Source: Mucilaginibacter rivuli (GTDB lineage Bacteria; Bacteroidota; Bacteroidia; Sphingobacteriales; Sphingobacteriaceae). From it: 64,000 nucleotides of DNA. The notes under the pieces are model-generated. The model did no database searches, had not been told where the DNA came from, and saw only the letters and a program-made list of their open reading frames with translations. This document shows positions 14,811-24,111 of the stretch, one piece after another. Both the position numbers and the translations under genes were made by a program. Location of the stretch: NCBI RefSeq assembly GCF_019391655.1, contig NZ_JAHXPQ010000008.1, positions 1 to 64,000 on the forward strand, in the 5' to 3' direction. Within the stretch, counting starts at the first letter, position 1. Each line of letters starts with the position of its first letter.

Positions 14811-15206
14811 TTATTTCAGCACTTCGGCTAATCGCGAAGTTTCATGGTCTGCAAGTTTCTGCAGCGGACCGCTCACCAACATTTTCATCATCATATTCAG
14901 GTCGGCCGATATTAGGTAGGTAACTATCGTCTCCTCTCCTGCCGCTGCTAATACCCATTTCAATTCAAGGTCAAACGGAGGTGTTTCTGCCGGGATGATC
15001 TGTATTTCCTGGTTCTCTACCAGTGTGCCGGTTTTTAAAGCAAGCTTAGCCATGTTTTGAATGGTAAAGCGAGCCTCTGTAGCCGTTGACGACCAATTGT
15101 ATATATTCTCGGGCATCAAAGCCTGATGATTGTTCAGATCAGCTAAAAATGAATAAACAGCCGCTGCCGGCTTAGCTATAGTAACCTTACTTTCTATAAT
15201 GGTCAT
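14811..15206 (-). CDS. SRPBCC (START-like) family protein
   Basis: 131 aa protein of the SRPBCC/polyketide-cyclase-like fold: an N-terminal strand ESKVTIAKPAAAVYSFLADLNN, a central antiparallel sheet and a long C-terminal helix (PLQKLADHETSRLAEVL). It presumably binds a hydrophobic ligand; function unknown. It lies 19 bases downstream of pyrE on the same strand, so probably cotranscribed. Confidence 0.75.
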   Translation of the reverse strand: MTIIESKVTIAKPAAAVYSFLADLNNHQALMPENIYNWSSTATEARFTIQNMAKLALKTGTLVENQEIQIIPAETPPFDLELKWVLAAAGEETIVTYLISADLNMMMKMLVSGPLQKLADHETSRLAEVLK

Positions 15207-15225
15207 ATTTATGGATTGTAAATTA

Positions 15226-15879
15226 TTATCCTATCTCAACCTGGCCCCACTCTGATGGGTTTTCGCGCCATTTTTGTAATAGTTGAACATCCGCTTTTGA
15301 TATATATTGATGCTTTTCGGCATAATCTATCAAAGCATTATAATTTGATAATGTTGCAAAAGGGCAATTGGCTTTTTTAAAATTCTCTGCCGCGGCATCA
15401 AAACCATAAGTAAATATGGCTACCAGGCCTGCAACGTTATAACCGGCATTGCGTAAAGCATCAACAGCTTGTAAACTGCTTTTACCGGTAGATACCAGGT
15501 CTTCAATAACAACAACCCTTTGCCCTGCAAAAATTTCTCCCTCAATAAGGCTGCCTGTACCATGTTCTTTCGCTTTTGCGCGCACGTATACAAATGGTAA
15601 GCCTAACTCCTGCGCCACTAATGCGCCTTGTGGGATACCTGCAGTTGCCACCCCGGCCACACACTCAACTGTACCAAATTCTTCCTGTATCAGTTTGGTT
15701 AAGTTTTGGCGTATATAAGTACGGATAGTTGGGTGCGATAATGTTGCACGGTTATCGCAATAAATTGGCGACTTCCAGCCAGATGCCCATGTAAATGGAT
15801 TGGCAGGTTGTAATTTAATTGCTTTAATTTGCAGCAGAAACTCGGCCACTTGCTGTTCGATCTCACTTTTATTAAACAT
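15226..15879 (-). CDS. pyrE: Orotate phosphoribosyltransferase
   Basis: Makes OMP from orotate and PRPP in pyrimidine synthesis. It is 217 aa. The PRPP loop VVVIEDLVSTGKSS lies at about 122-135, with FTWASGWKSPIYCDNR near the N-terminus and KAKEHGTGS in the flexible catalytic loop. The ATG (15879-15877) overlaps the ATG of the divergent NUDIX gene (15878-15880) inside a CATG, so each gene's promoter must lie within the other's coding region. Confidence 0.96.
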   Translation of the reverse strand: MFNKSEIEQQVAEFLLQIKAIKLQPANPFTWASGWKSPIYCDNRATLSHPTIRTYIRQNLTKLIQEEFGTVECVAGVATAGIPQGALVAQELGLPFVYVRAKAKEHGTGSLIEGEIFAGQRVVVIEDLVSTGKSSLQAVDALRNAGYNVAGLVAIFTYGFDAAAENFKKANCPFATLSNYNALIDYAEKHQYISKADVQLLQKWRENPSEWGQVEIG

Positions 15880-16519
15880 GGCTCAAATTTATAGAATTTA
15901 TATTAACCAAAAAGCACTGTTGATAACTGAGGCTGCTCCTCACAACCTCAAAAAATTCCAACAGATTGATCAGCGGGCTTTTGATCTGAAAATAATATAC
16001 CCATTTATTAACGATAATTATCCCGGGCATAATTTTTTTGTATTAGTTACTGATGCCAAAGCCTTTTTTAAGAAGATATTAAAAACAGTGCCTGTAATAA
16101 CAGCCGCCGGTGGCTTAGTTAAGAACGAAAAAAAGGAGTATTTGTTTATCTATCGTAACAATACATGGGACTTACCTAAGGGGAAAATTGAAAAAGGCGA
16201 AACAATAAAAGATGCTGCCGTACGCGAAGTAGAAGAAGAATGCGGTATAACCGTACAAAAATTGGGTAAAAAGATATGCAAAACCTATCATGCATACATT
16301 TACAAGGGCGAAGTGGTGATCAAAAAAAGCTACTGGTTTAAAATGAAAGCTGTTGGCCAAAATAAACTTAAACCACAAACGGAAGAAGGTATAACTGATG
16401 TGCGCTGGTTTAGTAGGGATAAAATGTCGCCTATAACTAAAAACACTTTCCCATCCATTGCCGAAGTAATGGAAAAAACGAATTTACTTATAAGTACTGC
16501 AGCGCCTCTTTCGGAATAA
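15878..16519 (+). CDS. NUDIX hydrolase
   Basis: 213 aa. The Nudix box is complete: G102-x5-E108-x7-R116-E117-V-x-E120-E121-x-G123. About 75 residues of N-terminal extension precede the domain, as in related Bacteroidota proteins. It hydrolyses a nucleoside diphosphate-linked compound; the substrate is unknown. The start ATG overlaps that of pyrE. Its 3' end overlaps the convergent coaD by 32 bases. A longer reading frame upstream is only antisense of pyrE and is not used. Confidence 0.88.
   Translation: MAQIYRIYINQKALLITEAAPHNLKKFQQIDQRAFDLKIIYPFINDNYPGHNFFVLVTDAKAFFKKILKTVPVITAAGGLVKNEKKEYLFIYRNNTWDLPKGKIEKGETIKDAAVREVEEECGITVQKLGKKICKTYHAYIYKGEVVIKKSYWFKMKAVGQNKLKPQTEEGITDVRWFSRDKMSPITKNTFPSIAEVMEKTNLLISTAAPLSE
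15884..15891 (-). promoter_or_regulatory. Putative pyrE -7 box inside the NUDIX gene
   Basis: On the minus strand TAAATTTG matches TAnnTTTG exactly and ends four bases before the pyrE ATG. A TTTG at 15911-15908 lies 16 bases further upstream, slightly short of the usual spacing. If active, the pyrE mRNA would be leaderless. Confidence 0.4.
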
Positions 16520-16949
16520 ACTGGTCGGCATTGCCATTGTAACGCAAAATTTCGCGTACAATAGTTGAGCTGATGGATGAGTAGCCCGGTTTGCTTACAA
16601 TAAAAATGCTTTCAATAGCTGGCTCAAGCGCATGGTTCATCTGTGCGATGGCCTTTTCATATTCAAAATCTGATACGGTACGTATGCCACGTATCATAAA
16701 CGTAGCTCCTATTTGCTTGCAGAAATCAATAGTCAGCCCCTCGTAAGCTACAATATGGATCTTGGGTTCGTTTTCAAATACTGCCCTCAACATTTGCTCG
16801 CGCTTCTCTACACTTAAAAAACCCTTTTTACTGCTGTTGGTACCAATGCCAATGTAAACTTTATCAAACAGGCTAATAGAGCGTTTAATAATGTCAACGT
16901 GCGCTTTGGTAACAGGATCGAACGAGCCGGGAAAAAGGGCTATTTTCAT
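16488..16949 (-). CDS. coaD: Phosphopantetheine adenylyltransferase
   Basis: Penultimate step of CoA synthesis: 4'-phosphopantetheine + ATP to dephospho-CoA. It is 153 aa, with the nucleotidyltransferase motif PGSFDPVTKAH (catalytic His17), MIRGIRTVSDFEYE, and the C-terminal YSSISSTIVRE signature. coaD normally follows rsmD; here a PIN toxin-antitoxin pair lies between them. The 3' end overlaps the NUDIX gene antisense. Confidence 0.96.
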   Translation of the reverse strand: MKIALFPGSFDPVTKAHVDIIKRSISLFDKVYIGIGTNSSKKGFLSVEKREQMLRAVFENEPKIHIVAYEGLTIDFCKQIGATFMIRGIRTVSDFEYEKAIAQMNHALEPAIESIFIVSKPGYSSISSTIVREILRYNGNADQFIPKEALQYL

Positions 16950-16960
16950 AATACTATGAT

Positions 16961-17329
16961 TTAATTTTCATTAATCGGGTCAATCAATTTAAGATCATTG
17001 ATCTTTCTAAAATCCTTAACATTTCTGGAATAAAGCGTCAGGTCATTAATCAATGCAGTAGCAGCAATTAAGCTGTCTCCTAAAGTTAAATTATGAGCTT
17101 TTCTTATCTCAATACTTTTATTAAAAACATCAGATGTTGGATATATAATCGGCACGGATTTAAAGAAATCTTTATAATAAGATTCTTCATCAAAACTTAA
17201 TTTGTGATAACCAAGAACTTCTATCCTGGATATTTCTGAAGCGTAAACAGTTTCAATAAAAATCTTTCTCAAATATTCATATTGTGGCCAATAGGAATAA
17301 ATAATGATGTTGCTATCTAAAAGATACAT
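16961..17329 (-). CDS. PIN-domain toxin of the second toxin-antitoxin pair
   Basis: 122 aa PIN-domain protein. Active-site acids: Asp in YLLDSNIIIY (about residue 5), Glu in RIEVLGYH, Asp in LGDSLIAATAL, and the C-terminal YSRNVKDFRKI. The chosen ATG overlaps the antitoxin stop as TAATG (17331-17327); an in-frame upstream extension would only re-read antitoxin sequence. It ends 11 bases before the coaD start. It probably acts as a ribonuclease. Confidence 0.82.
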   Translation of the reverse strand: MYLLDSNIIIYSYWPQYEYLRKIFIETVYASEISRIEVLGYHKLSFDEESYYKDFFKSVPIIYPTSDVFNKSIEIRKAHNLTLGDSLIAATALINDLTLYSRNVKDFRKINDLKLIDPINEN

Positions 17330-17565
17330 TATTTTGAAAAAGGAAGGTCTCTGTCTTGCCGTTGTTCTTGTTGCCACTTAACAGGGTCTCCAATTGATGG
17401 CGGTTGTTGGGCTTTGAAATTAAGTACGCGCTTTTTTGCAAGCTCAATATTTTCAATATCGTCGCTAACTACATCTTTACGCTCAATAATTACATTAAGC
17501 TTTTTAGCTAAGTTTATAATTTTGTCGATACTGTTTTTATCGTTAGATCTTAATAAAAGCTCCAT
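17329..17565 (-). CDS. Putative antitoxin of the second PIN pair
   Basis: 78 aa charged protein (MELLLRSND start, Lys/Glu-rich centre, Gln-rich C-terminus). Its stop TAA shares a base with the toxin ATG. It is not obviously homologous to the first antitoxin. The antitoxin role is inferred from order, size and overlap. ATG at 17565 is preferred to an in-frame TTG five codons upstream. Confidence 0.6.
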   Translation of the reverse strand: MELLLRSNDKNSIDKIINLAKKLNVIIERKDVVSDDIENIELAKKRVLNFKAQQPPSIGDPVKWQQEQRQDRDLPFSK

Positions 17566-17627
17566 TACTGTATGTATCAATTGAATTATAAAGGTACAAA
17601 CTTAATCACAAAATATAAAGCATAAAC

Positions 17628-18170
17628 TCAGGCGCTCACTGGTTTAAAAAACGAAAACGACGAATGCCCGTATTTGCGCTGCTCCACAAAGCCGGGCTGC
17701 TGACTCAAATTTTGCATACTCTGGTGCTCAACTATCAATAAACCATCGGGCTTAAGTAAATTCTTGGCGGCAACAATTTTTGGGATATCGGGTATCCTGT
17801 TCAGGTCATACGGCGGGTCGGCAAATACCAGGTCGTACTGCTCGCTTTCCATATCCAGGTACTTAAAAACATCAGCTTTAAAGGTTTTTATATTTTCCAG
17901 CTTGTGCTGGCGCGATGTATCATTCAGGTAGTGGATACATTGCACGCTACGGTCAACCGAGGTTACCAGCTCCGCTCCTCTCGATGCAAACTCCATGGAT
18001 ATATTTCCTGTGCCGCTAAACAGATCAAGCACGGTAATGCCTTCAAACGTTATCTGGTTATTCAGAATATTGAAAAGTGCTTCTTTGGCCATATCCGTTG
18101 TAGGCCGCACCGGGAGGTTTGTAGGCGGGTTAAGCCTTAACCCCTTTAATTTACCACCAATGATTCGCAT
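17628..18170 (-). CDS. rsmD: 16S rRNA (guanine966-N2)-methyltransferase
   Basis: 180 aa RsmD family. MRIIGGKLKGLRL start, RPTTDMAKEALFN, the SAM motif DLFSGTGNIS and the N-methyltransferase motif DPPY (VFADPPYDL). Modifies small-subunit rRNA. Its 5' end overlaps the DUF3822 gene by 25 bases, so these are cotranscribed. Downstream the toxin-antitoxin pair interrupts the usual rsmD-coaD link. Confidence 0.95.
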   Translation of the reverse strand: MRIIGGKLKGLRLNPPTNLPVRPTTDMAKEALFNILNNQITFEGITVLDLFSGTGNISMEFASRGAELVTSVDRSVQCIHYLNDTSRQHKLENIKTFKADVFKYLDMESEQYDLVFADPPYDLNRIPDIPKIVAAKNLLKPDGLLIVEHQSMQNLSQQPGFVEQRKYGHSSFSFFKPVSA

Positions 18171-18970
18171 AGCGTTAGTCCGGCAAGCATAAGTATTTGG
18201 TGAGATATAAAGCCGGATGGCAGCATCACTACCTGGTTTTGGTTAAAATCAACCTTTGGCAGCAGATCGCTTACGCGCTGTATCTTTTTATCCGATACGG
18301 TAATATCACCGCTTAATATAACCGATGTAGCATCGAGGTTTATATTTAACTCGTTGGCAGTTAATACAATATAGTACATTAGTTCATCGGCGTTGTTAAA
18401 CCTGAAATTATTATAAAAATCAAGCTTGCCATCTTTAATGTGGTATAGCTGAATAGTATTGCCTTCAATATTTACATACAAAGGTTGCAGGTAAGGTTTT
18501 GCTATATTAACAGCCGCTATCCAGGGTTTTGCGGCAAAGAAAACCATGTTCAGGTCAAAGTGTTGCTCAATGGTTTGGGCAAGGGCTTCATCCAGTTTAA
18601 ATATCACGTGGTTGTGTGCATCCAGCTTGTTAACTAATACCACATCGCCTGCCTGTGTGTCTAAGTACCGGGCGTAATCAGCAACCTTATTATCCTGGTA
18701 CAGGTCATCATGAATAATGGTAAACGATTGCGACAGTACACCAATTTTTACGCTATCAAAATCAGCTAACAGTATCTCGTTTAACTCCTGCGGGTCTTTT
18801 AATTCCTGTAGTTTGTACTGTTCGCCCCATACCAATACTTTTTTCGATGCTTTTTGAATAATGGTAAATGAAAAGTAATCGCCCGTTATCATGATCAGCA
18901 GTTCGCTATCATGGCTAACATTAGCAAGTGTAAATTCAGGATCGTAGTAATTATAGCGCTGATTGCTCAT
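18146..18970 (-). CDS. DUF3822 family protein
   Basis: 274 aa. Bacteroidota-specific DUF3822 proteins lie next to rsmD, as here, and have an actin/ASKHA-like look; no function is assigned. Visible features are an N-terminal LLIMITGDYFSFTIIQ and a C-terminal ATSVILSGDI glycine turn. ATG at 18970 (MSNQRYNYYDPEF) is chosen over a longer frame with a hydrophobic N-terminus. Confidence 0.8.
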   Translation of the reverse strand: MSNQRYNYYDPEFTLANVSHDSELLIMITGDYFSFTIIQKASKKVLVWGEQYKLQELKDPQELNEILLADFDSVKIGVLSQSFTIIHDDLYQDNKVADYARYLDTQAGDVVLVNKLDAHNHVIFKLDEALAQTIEQHFDLNMVFFAAKPWIAAVNIAKPYLQPLYVNIEGNTIQLYHIKDGKLDFYNNFRFNNADELMYYIVLTANELNINLDATSVILSGDITVSDKKIQRVSDLLPKVDFNQNQVVMLPSGFISHQILMLAGLTLCESLVVN

Positions 18971-19032
18971 CAAAACAAAAGTAAAAAAATAATACATCTC
19001 TTACTAAGCCTTTTTATGCGCATTTTTGGGAT

Positions 19033-20472
19033 GTGAATCCCGAAGACGAATACATATCAAAATGTTTCCCGCATACACCAACAGGCCAGCAGCTTGAGTT
19101 GTTCAGCCGGCTACATGCCTTTTTAAACAGCGATAACGGAGATGATTGCTTTATTTTGAAAGGATATGCAGGCACGGGTAAAACAACGGTTATCAGCGCG
19201 CTGGTGAAGGCTTTAAGGCATTACCAGTATAAATCGGCATTGCTTGCTCCTACCGGTCGCGCAGCTAAGGTAATTACAGGATATTCGGGTAAAAAAGCTT
19301 TCACTATCCATAAGCGTATTTATCGTAAAAAATCGGCCATGAACATTGACGATTCATTTATGATAAGCGATAATATGGCTACAGATACACTTTTTATTGT
19401 TGATGAAGCTTCCATGATATCAGACGAGCCGAATGGCAGTAACCATAAAAGCCTGCTGCAAGATCTCATTAATTACGTTTACAATACCAAAAACTGTAAA
19501 CTGATGCTGGTGGGCGATACCGCGCAATTGCCACCTGTAGGATCAGATACCAGCCCGGCATTAGAAGCAAAGGTACTGAAAGACCATTTTCACCTCACTG
19601 TTTTTAGTTACGAGCTAACCGATGTGGTACGGCAGGAAAAGGATTCGGGTATTTTGATGAATGTTACCGGTATCCGCAACCTTATCCGCAAAGGTGTGCC
19701 GGGTATACCTCAAATTATAACCAAAGGTTTTAAAGATGTATACCGCATTAACGGTGATAAGCTTGAGGAAGGGTTAAATTATGCCTATAATAAGTTTGGT
19801 ATGGACAGAACGCTGGTGATATGCCGGTCGAACAAAAATGCCAATTTATATAACCAACAGATACGTAACCGCATCCTTTTCAGGGATGAGGAAATAACCG
19901 GCGGCGATCAGTTGATGGTGGTACGCAATAACTATTTCTGGCTGCAGGAAGAGGAAGAGAACAGCACCGGCTTTATTGCTAACGGCGATATTGCGCGCAT
20001 AAAAAAGATACGCAATTTTGAAGATATGTACGGTTTTAGGTTTGCGGATGCCGTTTTGGAGTTTACCGATTATGCCGAAAACCTAACTGTAAACTGTAAG
20101 CTGATGTTGGATACTTTATACGCCGACGCCCCTGCCCTTGCACCAACCGATCAGAAGCTTTTCTTTTTGGAGGTAATGAAAGATTATGACCATATTCCTA
20201 ATAAACGCGATAAATACAAGGAGTTAAAAACTAACCCTTACTATAACGCGCTGCAGGTTAAATTTGCTTATGCTGTAACCTGCCACAAAGCACAAGGTGG
20301 CCAATGGGACGCTGTTTTTGTTGATCAGGGCTATTTAACTGAAGATATGATAAACTATGATTTTTTGCGTTGGTTTTATACGGCTTGTACCCGTGCTACC
20401 ACTACGCTTTTCCTGGTTAATTTTAACCAGCGATTTTATCCTACCGGCACCGGTACGGGAGATATGGATTGA
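19033..20472 (+). CDS. RecD-like ATP-dependent DNA helicase
   Basis: 479 aa superfamily 1 helicase of the RecD/Dda type. Walker A GYAGTGKT at 44-51, motif Ia LAPTGRAAK, Walker B VDEASM at about 123-128, motif III VGDTAQLPPVG, and C-terminal motif V TCHKAQGGQWD with TRAT motif VI. It starts with GTG at 19033; no ATG lies in frame near the conserved N-terminus. The 3' end overlaps the convergent kinase gene by 37 bases. Likely 5'-3' helicase in DNA repair or replication. Confidence 0.88.
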   Translation: MNPEDEYISKCFPHTPTGQQLELFSRLHAFLNSDNGDDCFILKGYAGTGKTTVISALVKALRHYQYKSALLAPTGRAAKVITGYSGKKAFTIHKRIYRKKSAMNIDDSFMISDNMATDTLFIVDEASMISDEPNGSNHKSLLQDLINYVYNTKNCKLMLVGDTAQLPPVGSDTSPALEAKVLKDHFHLTVFSYELTDVVRQEKDSGILMNVTGIRNLIRKGVPGIPQIITKGFKDVYRINGDKLEEGLNYAYNKFGMDRTLVICRSNKNANLYNQQIRNRILFRDEEITGGDQLMVVRNNYFWLQEEEENSTGFIANGDIARIKKIRNFEDMYGFRFADAVLEFTDYAENLTVNCKLMLDTLYADAPALAPTDQKLFFLEVMKDYDHIPNKRDKYKELKTNPYYNALQVKFAYAVTCHKAQGGQWDAVFVDQGYLTEDMINYDFLRWFYTACTRATTTLFLVNFNQRFYPTGTGTGDMD

Positions 20473-21797
20473 GGCAGCATCATGGTAAACGTACTGCCTT
20501 TGCCTTCAACACTATCAACAACAATATCTCCGCCGTGTTTTTTTACAATTTGCCGAACAATGCTCAAGCCAAGGCCTACCGAGTTTTCGCCACGCAAACC
20601 TTTGCGGCTTGCCTTCGAAAACCTGTCGAATACATGTGGCAATAGCTCTTCCGGAATGCCAAGGCCTTTATCTTTAACCTTAACAAAGCATTTACCGTCG
20701 GCGTTTTTTAACGTGATCTCTATCTGGGTACCCGCATCCGAAAATTTGATCGCGTTACTGATCAGGTTATCCATAACCCGCTGCATTTTTTCTTTATTTA
20801 TCCAGGTATAAACCGGTTTTTTGGTGCCTGTAAATACCAATTTAGCCGAGCCGGTTTTATTTTGCAGCCACTCGTGTATTACGGCCAGTAAAAAATCGTT
20901 CAGGTCTACTTCCTGTAAACCAAAGCCATCTTCGTTATCATTACGGGCAACTTCTATCAGATCGTTTATAATTATCCGGGCTTTCTCACATGATGCCTTT
21001 ATCATGCTTAAATTCTCAGTTGTGCTTTCGTTCTTATCCTCATTTTCAATTTCCATTAACATGGCTATTGATTCGATGGCTCCTAAAGGGTTTCTCAGGT
21101 CATGCGCTACAATGCCAAGTATTTCATCTTTAATATGATTGGCATTCTCTATCTGGTCGTTTTTATTTTGGATGGTTTTTAACTGGATGTAATGGTTGGC
21201 CCTGTATGAGAACACGTGCCTTGATGAGAAGAAGAACAGAGTAAGCAATATCACTATTACTATCTCATTTTTAAATACCTCTGTAGTGCTGGTTTGAAAA
21301 TGTGGCAATATCAGGCTGAATGACACGAATGAGATCAGCATGATCAACAGCGTTTCGTAAAACTCGAACACAAAGAAAACGCTTACGGTTGTTAACCATA
21401 TCATATACATCGTCAATGTGTTACGAGGATTATGTACAGCATTAAATGTGGTCATCATTCCCCTGCTGATCACGTATAAAGAGAACGCTATGACGATCAG
21501 TTGCGACACCAGCAGAAACGCGCCACCCTCGTTAAACCGTTTTGTTAACAGGTAAGTTACCCCATAAAAAACAGGTATAATAAATAACGACAGAAAAAGA
21601 GATGATGAAAAACCTGGTATTTGAATAGCCTTATCAAGATCGAAATTTAAGATAAGCGTGGTAAGCTGGAAAAGCATTACAATGCCGAAATAAAGAGCGC
21701 TGACGCTCTTCGCCATTTTTAAGTTCTGGAAAATGTAATGAGCGCGAAAATCACTTCGGGTTTGCTTATCAGTACGGCTAAACAGGTAAATTTTCAC
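20436..21797 (-). CDS. Membrane sensor histidine kinase, orphan
   Basis: 453 aa. About six TM helices in residues 30-195, a short coiled linker, then HisKA with the phospho-acceptor His in IVAHDLRNPLGAIES (about residue 230) and a HATPase with an N-box (DNLISNAIKFS), KDKGLGIP and GLGLSIVRQIV. No sensory PAS or periplasmic loop domain is evident and no response regulator is adjacent. The signal is unknown. Confidence 0.9.
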   Translation of the reverse strand: MKIYLFSRTDKQTRSDFRAHYIFQNLKMAKSVSALYFGIVMLFQLTTLILNFDLDKAIQIPGFSSSLFLSLFIIPVFYGVTYLLTKRFNEGGAFLLVSQLIVIAFSLYVISRGMMTTFNAVHNPRNTLTMYMIWLTTVSVFFVFEFYETLLIMLISFVSFSLILPHFQTSTTEVFKNEIVIVILLTLFFFSSRHVFSYRANHYIQLKTIQNKNDQIENANHIKDEILGIVAHDLRNPLGAIESIAMLMEIENEDKNESTTENLSMIKASCEKARIIINDLIEVARNDNEDGFGLQEVDLNDFLLAVIHEWLQNKTGSAKLVFTGTKKPVYTWINKEKMQRVMDNLISNAIKFSDAGTQIEITLKNADGKCFVKVKDKGLGIPEELLPHVFDRFSKASRKGLRGENSVGLGLSIVRQIVKKHGGDIVVDSVEGKGSTFTMMLPQSISPVPVPVG

Positions 21798-21909
21798 ACC
21801 AATAGTTCTTATTCCTGCCTAAATATATAAAGATTATCTAAATACTTATCAAACATTTTTTTAATGATTGATATACAGGCAATTCTATAAACTTGAAAAC
21901 ACGATTGAC

Positions 21910-21940
21910 AAAAAGAGGCGACCATAAATATGGCCGCCTC
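21910..21940 (-). terminator. Intrinsic terminator after first DUF1800 gene
   Basis: On the minus strand a 10-bp stem GAGGCGGCCA/TGGTCGCCTC (one G-U) with the loop TATTTA is followed by TTTTT. It ends the DUF1800 tandem. Confidence 0.85.
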
Positions 21941-21962
21941 ACTAATTGTATCATTTTTGTTG

Positions 21963-24011
21963 TTACCTGCGCTGAAACTCAGGCGAGCCAATAATTATAC
22001 CTACTACCTGTGCAAGCATATTGGCATTTGGTGTATTGCTCGTCTGCATGTTAACTTTTGGCGCTGCCTGGGGTTTTGATGCACCCTGGTTATTGGTCAT
22101 GGTGGCCATATCCTGCACGGGCGTTAAATTGGCCGGTTGCGGCGCTGGTACTTTATTAGCCGCGTTATTAATTTTAGCCACCAGTTGCGGATCGTTTAAC
22201 AATGGTGCCAACCTTTGTATGGTTTTATCCAGGTCGCGTTCGGGCATAACCAGTTTACTGTAGGTTAACAATGCCGCCTGTGCGCTTTCGGGCTCATGGT
22301 GGTTATTCAATGCAGCCAGGTTAACCGTTACTCCCGGTATTTTTTGCGAAGCCAGGGCCAGGCCAAAATTCATGCGGTTTAATAATGAACCGGTATTTAT
22401 CCAATAATTACCCCTATCCGGGAAACCGGTTGGAGCCTGATAATAGTACATTTTTTCGCCCATACGGTTAACCCAGTTATATACCTGGTATGGGTCGGTA
22501 ATGCTGGCATTTAAACCACGTATTGAACTGATAGCCAACTCAAAAGGTGATTTTGTTTTTTCGCGCACAGCATCCTTTTTCCAAAACTCCGGCGAACTTA
22601 CCATCGTGATGATCACTTGCTTAATATCGCCATCCTGCTCGGTAAAGGTTTTAGCCATTTTGGCTATCAATGCCGGCGATGGATGGTCGCTTACAAAACG
22701 CACAGCCAGTTTTTTGCAGATAAATTTAGCCGTAGATGGATGATGTGCAAGCATCTCTAACAGGTCAACACCCTCCTGGTATCCTCCATTCGCATCAAAA
22801 TGATGGCCCAGCACTATTTTTTCGCCCATATCATGACGGGTTGGTGTAAATAAAAAGTCGCCTATGTGTACAAAACCTTTTTGTTCAAGGTTGCTCACTC
22901 CTATCCTGTTTACAAGGCCTTTCATCGCGGCGCCATAACCATCGGCAGCTATGGGGTAAATAGTCCAGCCGGTTAAAACGCGTGCGGCCTGGGTAACATC
23001 GGTTTGGGTATAGCCACCATCCACACCTAAAGTATGCAGTTCCATCACTTCGCGGGCAAAGTTTTCATTTAAACCGGTCACATTTTTTTGCGGGGTAATG
23101 GTTTTAACGGTCGGCGCCTGCTTTTTAGGTGCTGCATCCATCATCATCATACTTTGCTCGGGCTTTGCCGTGGCAGGTTTGGCTGCTGCCGATTGCATCC
23201 CATCGCCCATCATGGTATTACCATTATCTGCAGGTTTTACAACAACAGGTTTATTATTGGGTTTAGCAGCGGCAGGCGGCCCAACGCTGGCAAAATTATC
23301 CAGGTAATACAACATCGCCGGCGATTGTGCCTCGGCTATCAGCATCTTATCAAATTTGCCTAAAACATTGGGGCGTATCACATCGCGCTCATAAGCGGGT
23401 ATAAATGCGGCGCACTCCCCTTTTGTAAGCGATACATTAAAATGGTTGAACCAAAAATCGGTTAACACTTCCTGCAACTGGTTATTGGTGTAAGCGGCCC
23501 GTAATATCTTCTGGCTAATAAATTGTTTATACAACTCTTGTTCAGGGCGGTAACCTTTACGCGCCATATAAGCATTCAAAGTATCGTTAAAGGCTTTTTT
23601 ATTTACAGCCTTATCCACAGAGTCTTTATTTATCGCACTATCTCTTATGGCATATTGTCTTACCACAAAGCCCGGCGGGAATTTCTGTTCTACTTCGGTA
23701 TTCGACAGATTTAACGCATCGTATTTGCTGAGCTTGTTATTTAACGAGTCATCAGGCAATCCGGCGGTCAATTGCTGTTCAAACCATTTTTCAAGGCCCA
23801 TGCTAACTACCTGATCAACCTGACCTGGTGTAGCACCGTAGCTAAAGCGGTCTAACAAATGCGCGGCGGCTTGTCTTTCTGTTAATCCTCCGCGCTTGTA
23901 GGGGAACTTCATTTCCTTTACAGGAAGTGCTGTTGTGTCAAAAAATGAAGCTAATAATATCCCGCTCAGCGAAATAATTACAGCTATTGTAATGTACTTA
24001 AATGTTTTCAT
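21963..24011 (-). CDS. DUF1800 domain protein, copy A
   Basis: 682 aa. Signal peptide (about 1-28), then the DUF1800 start RQAAAHLLDRFSYGATPGQVDQV, LTDFWFNHFNVSL, ENFAREVMELHTLGVDGGYTQ, CKKLAVRFVSD and a C-terminal VVGIIIGSPEFQRR. A Pro/Ala/Lys- and Met-rich insertion (about 245-310) separates the two halves. Function unknown. It is a tandem paralogue of the next gene. DUF1800 genes are usually followed by a DUF1501 gene; none is present here. Confidence 0.85.
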   Translation of the reverse strand: MKTFKYITIAVIISLSGILLASFFDTTALPVKEMKFPYKRGGLTERQAAAHLLDRFSYGATPGQVDQVVSMGLEKWFEQQLTAGLPDDSLNNKLSKYDALNLSNTEVEQKFPPGFVVRQYAIRDSAINKDSVDKAVNKKAFNDTLNAYMARKGYRPEQELYKQFISQKILRAAYTNNQLQEVLTDFWFNHFNVSLTKGECAAFIPAYERDVIRPNVLGKFDKMLIAEAQSPAMLYYLDNFASVGPPAAAKPNNKPVVVKPADNGNTMMGDGMQSAAAKPATAKPEQSMMMMDAAPKKQAPTVKTITPQKNVTGLNENFAREVMELHTLGVDGGYTQTDVTQAARVLTGWTIYPIAADGYGAAMKGLVNRIGVSNLEQKGFVHIGDFLFTPTRHDMGEKIVLGHHFDANGGYQEGVDLLEMLAHHPSTAKFICKKLAVRFVSDHPSPALIAKMAKTFTEQDGDIKQVIITMVSSPEFWKKDAVREKTKSPFELAISSIRGLNASITDPYQVYNWVNRMGEKMYYYQAPTGFPDRGNYWINTGSLLNRMNFGLALASQKIPGVTVNLAALNNHHEPESAQAALLTYSKLVMPERDLDKTIQRLAPLLNDPQLVAKINNAANKVPAPQPANLTPVQDMATMTNNQGASKPQAAPKVNMQTSNTPNANMLAQVVGIIIGSPEFQRR

Positions 24012-24111
24012 AAGGCAGATCAGTTACATAGGGTATAGTTTAGACAAGTAACCTTATGCAAAGTTTAAACTGATACTTAATAATTTTAATCCACGAGTGC
24101 GAGCCTGGCAA

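Noticed and set aside
15800..15877. Upstream extension of the NUDIX frame into pyrE
   Set aside because: It is antisense to conserved pyrE codons; the ATG at 15878 fits NUDIX relatives better.
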